Shown here one piece after another: positions 63,020 to 64,000 of a stretch of DNA of 64,000 nucleotides (its first letter is position 1; every line of letters begins with the position of its first letter). The notes beneath the pieces are model-generated. The model saw only the letters and a list, made by a program, of their open reading frames with translations, ran no database searches and was not told where the DNA came from. This DNA comes from Turnera subulata (lineage: Eukaryota > Streptophyta > Magnoliopsida > Malpighiales > Passifloraceae). The translations under genes were made by a program, and so were the position numbers. The stretch covers positions 1-64,000 of the forward strand of contig JAKUCV010006768.1 of assembly GCA_028386065.3 (NCBI GenBank), given 5' to 3'.

Positions 63020-64000
63020 TTGGGGATGTATTCATCATGTTTTTCTATTGCCCAAGCATTTCAAAATAAAACGAAGCTTAACTCTAGGACGCCTGATGAC
63101 TATGAACCTTATTTCATGAGAGTCATGTCAAGAGGACACCATGAGTGTAAAGAGGTGCAAACCAAGAGAGCTGATTTGATGACCGAATTTGACGATGATG
63201 ATTTGAGGGGACTTATCGACAATGTGAGAGAAAGGAAAGTTGCATCTAATAGGGGAAACCAGGTGAAATCTTTTAAGCAAGGGGCTGAAAAAGCCAAAGG
63301 GAAGGAGCTAATGGCTGCTAATGAAGATAGGATCAAGAAGCTCTAGGACATGGTGAAAAGTACGAAGAGAAAGAAGATGACTAGAGCTTGGAGAGGTTAT
63401 CATTATTCCCGGAAGCTCGACTGCACGAGAAATTCAAGATTTCGGAGTTGGAAAAGTTCAATGGAATGGGGTGTCCTGACAACTACTTTTAAATTTATAT
63501 CCGAACTCTCCAATCTATGAGAATCGGACCAGAGCTGATGGCGCAATTATTCCAAAGGATCTTGATAAGAGTTGCTTTGAACTGGTTTATGGCTTTACAT
63601 GAGAATCAAGTTAGCCAATGGGAGGATATTTGTAAGGAGTTCATGAAGCAATATAGCTACAACACCGAGGTGGATGTGACCAAGTGAGATCTTGAGAAAA
63701 CCAAGCAAGAAGCCCAAAAAATATTTTCTACCTTCATCTCAGAGGTGACACAGCAAGGCCTCTTTGGTGGTCAATAGGCCCACTGAGGAGGATCAAGTGC
63801 AAATGGTGATAGAAAACCTTCAGCTAATTTATATGACCACATGGTGGACAACTATTATGACAATTTCAAGGCTCTCATGGGGGCAGGAATTCAATTGGAA
63901 GATGCCATAACATTCGGAAGGGTCAAGAATGCTAGACATACTCCAACTCAAGGATATATTGACAGAAAGATGATTGAAGTCGACAATGTAGATATGCAAG
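63020..64000 (+). pseudogene. Ogre/Tat gag, 5' part, broken and running off the window
   Basis: A 108-codon frame (63020-63346) is Lys/Asp/Glu-rich. After a stop, broken frames read KFKISELEKFNGMGCPDNYF, LMAQLFQRILIRVALNWFMAL and WEDICKEFMKQYSYNTEVDV. They continue with YDHMVDNYYDNFKALMGAGIQLEDAI. This order and spacing is the capsid domain (retrotransposon gag) of Tat/Ogre elements. At least five stops or shifts are present. The remaining gag and pol would lie beyond 64000. Confidence 0.75.

Overview
The window looks like plant nuclear DNA, probably from a eudicot, and consists almost entirely of nested transposable elements. The evidence is the set of families present: Ty1/copia (including a SIRE/Maximus-like element with an env-like region), Ty3/gypsy of Tat/Ogre and chromovirus type, a plant L1-type LINE, tRNA-derived SINEs and an endogenous caulimovirid (pararetrovirus). 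I recognise no host gene, rRNA, tRNA gene or CRISPR array, and I do not assign a species. Every long retroelement reading frame that I followed is broken by stops, frameshifts or deletions.

Layout. 1-1232: the end of a SIRE-like LTR, then a minus-strand copia remnant. 2216-8292: a structurally complete copia element (Copia-1) with LTRs, priming site, gag, pol, polypurine tract and target duplication CTTTT. 8298-9714: two SINE-like insertions in unassigned DNA. 9715-46176: a second copia element (Copia-A), exploded by later insertions. Its 5' LTR and gag are at about 10 kb, its RT fragment at 14 kb, and its RNase H and 3' LTR at 45.5-46.2 kb. Inside it lie a three-LTR miniature element (11395-13303, TSD TGATG), a minus-strand LINE (14.4-17.35 kb) carrying a SINE, and a SIRE-like element (about 18-45.2 kb). 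The SIRE-like element contains a 99-bp SINE and a 19.6-kb pararetroviral block (24110-43675). That block contains a further copia element, Copia-B (29381-37629, TSD ATTTC).

46180-59028: a Tat-like gypsy element (TSD CAACC) that landed 3 bp beyond Copia-A. Its gag-like frame is split by a 6.8-kb element with 2.7-kb LTRs and no coding capacity (48149-54958, TSD CTCGC). Its 3' untranslated part is made of minisatellites. 59400-60050: a non-LTR retrosequence candidate. 60189-64000: the 5' LTR, priming site and start of gag of an Ogre/Tat element that runs off the window.

The genes form no host pathway. What the window records is an insertion history, ordered by which element interrupts which and supported by target-site duplications (TSDs). 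The least ordinary part is the pararetroviral locus: one more-than-unit-length copy and one inverted partial copy, three copies of a promoter with an as-1-like element, and a long conserved tail after RNase H that I cannot assign to any family.
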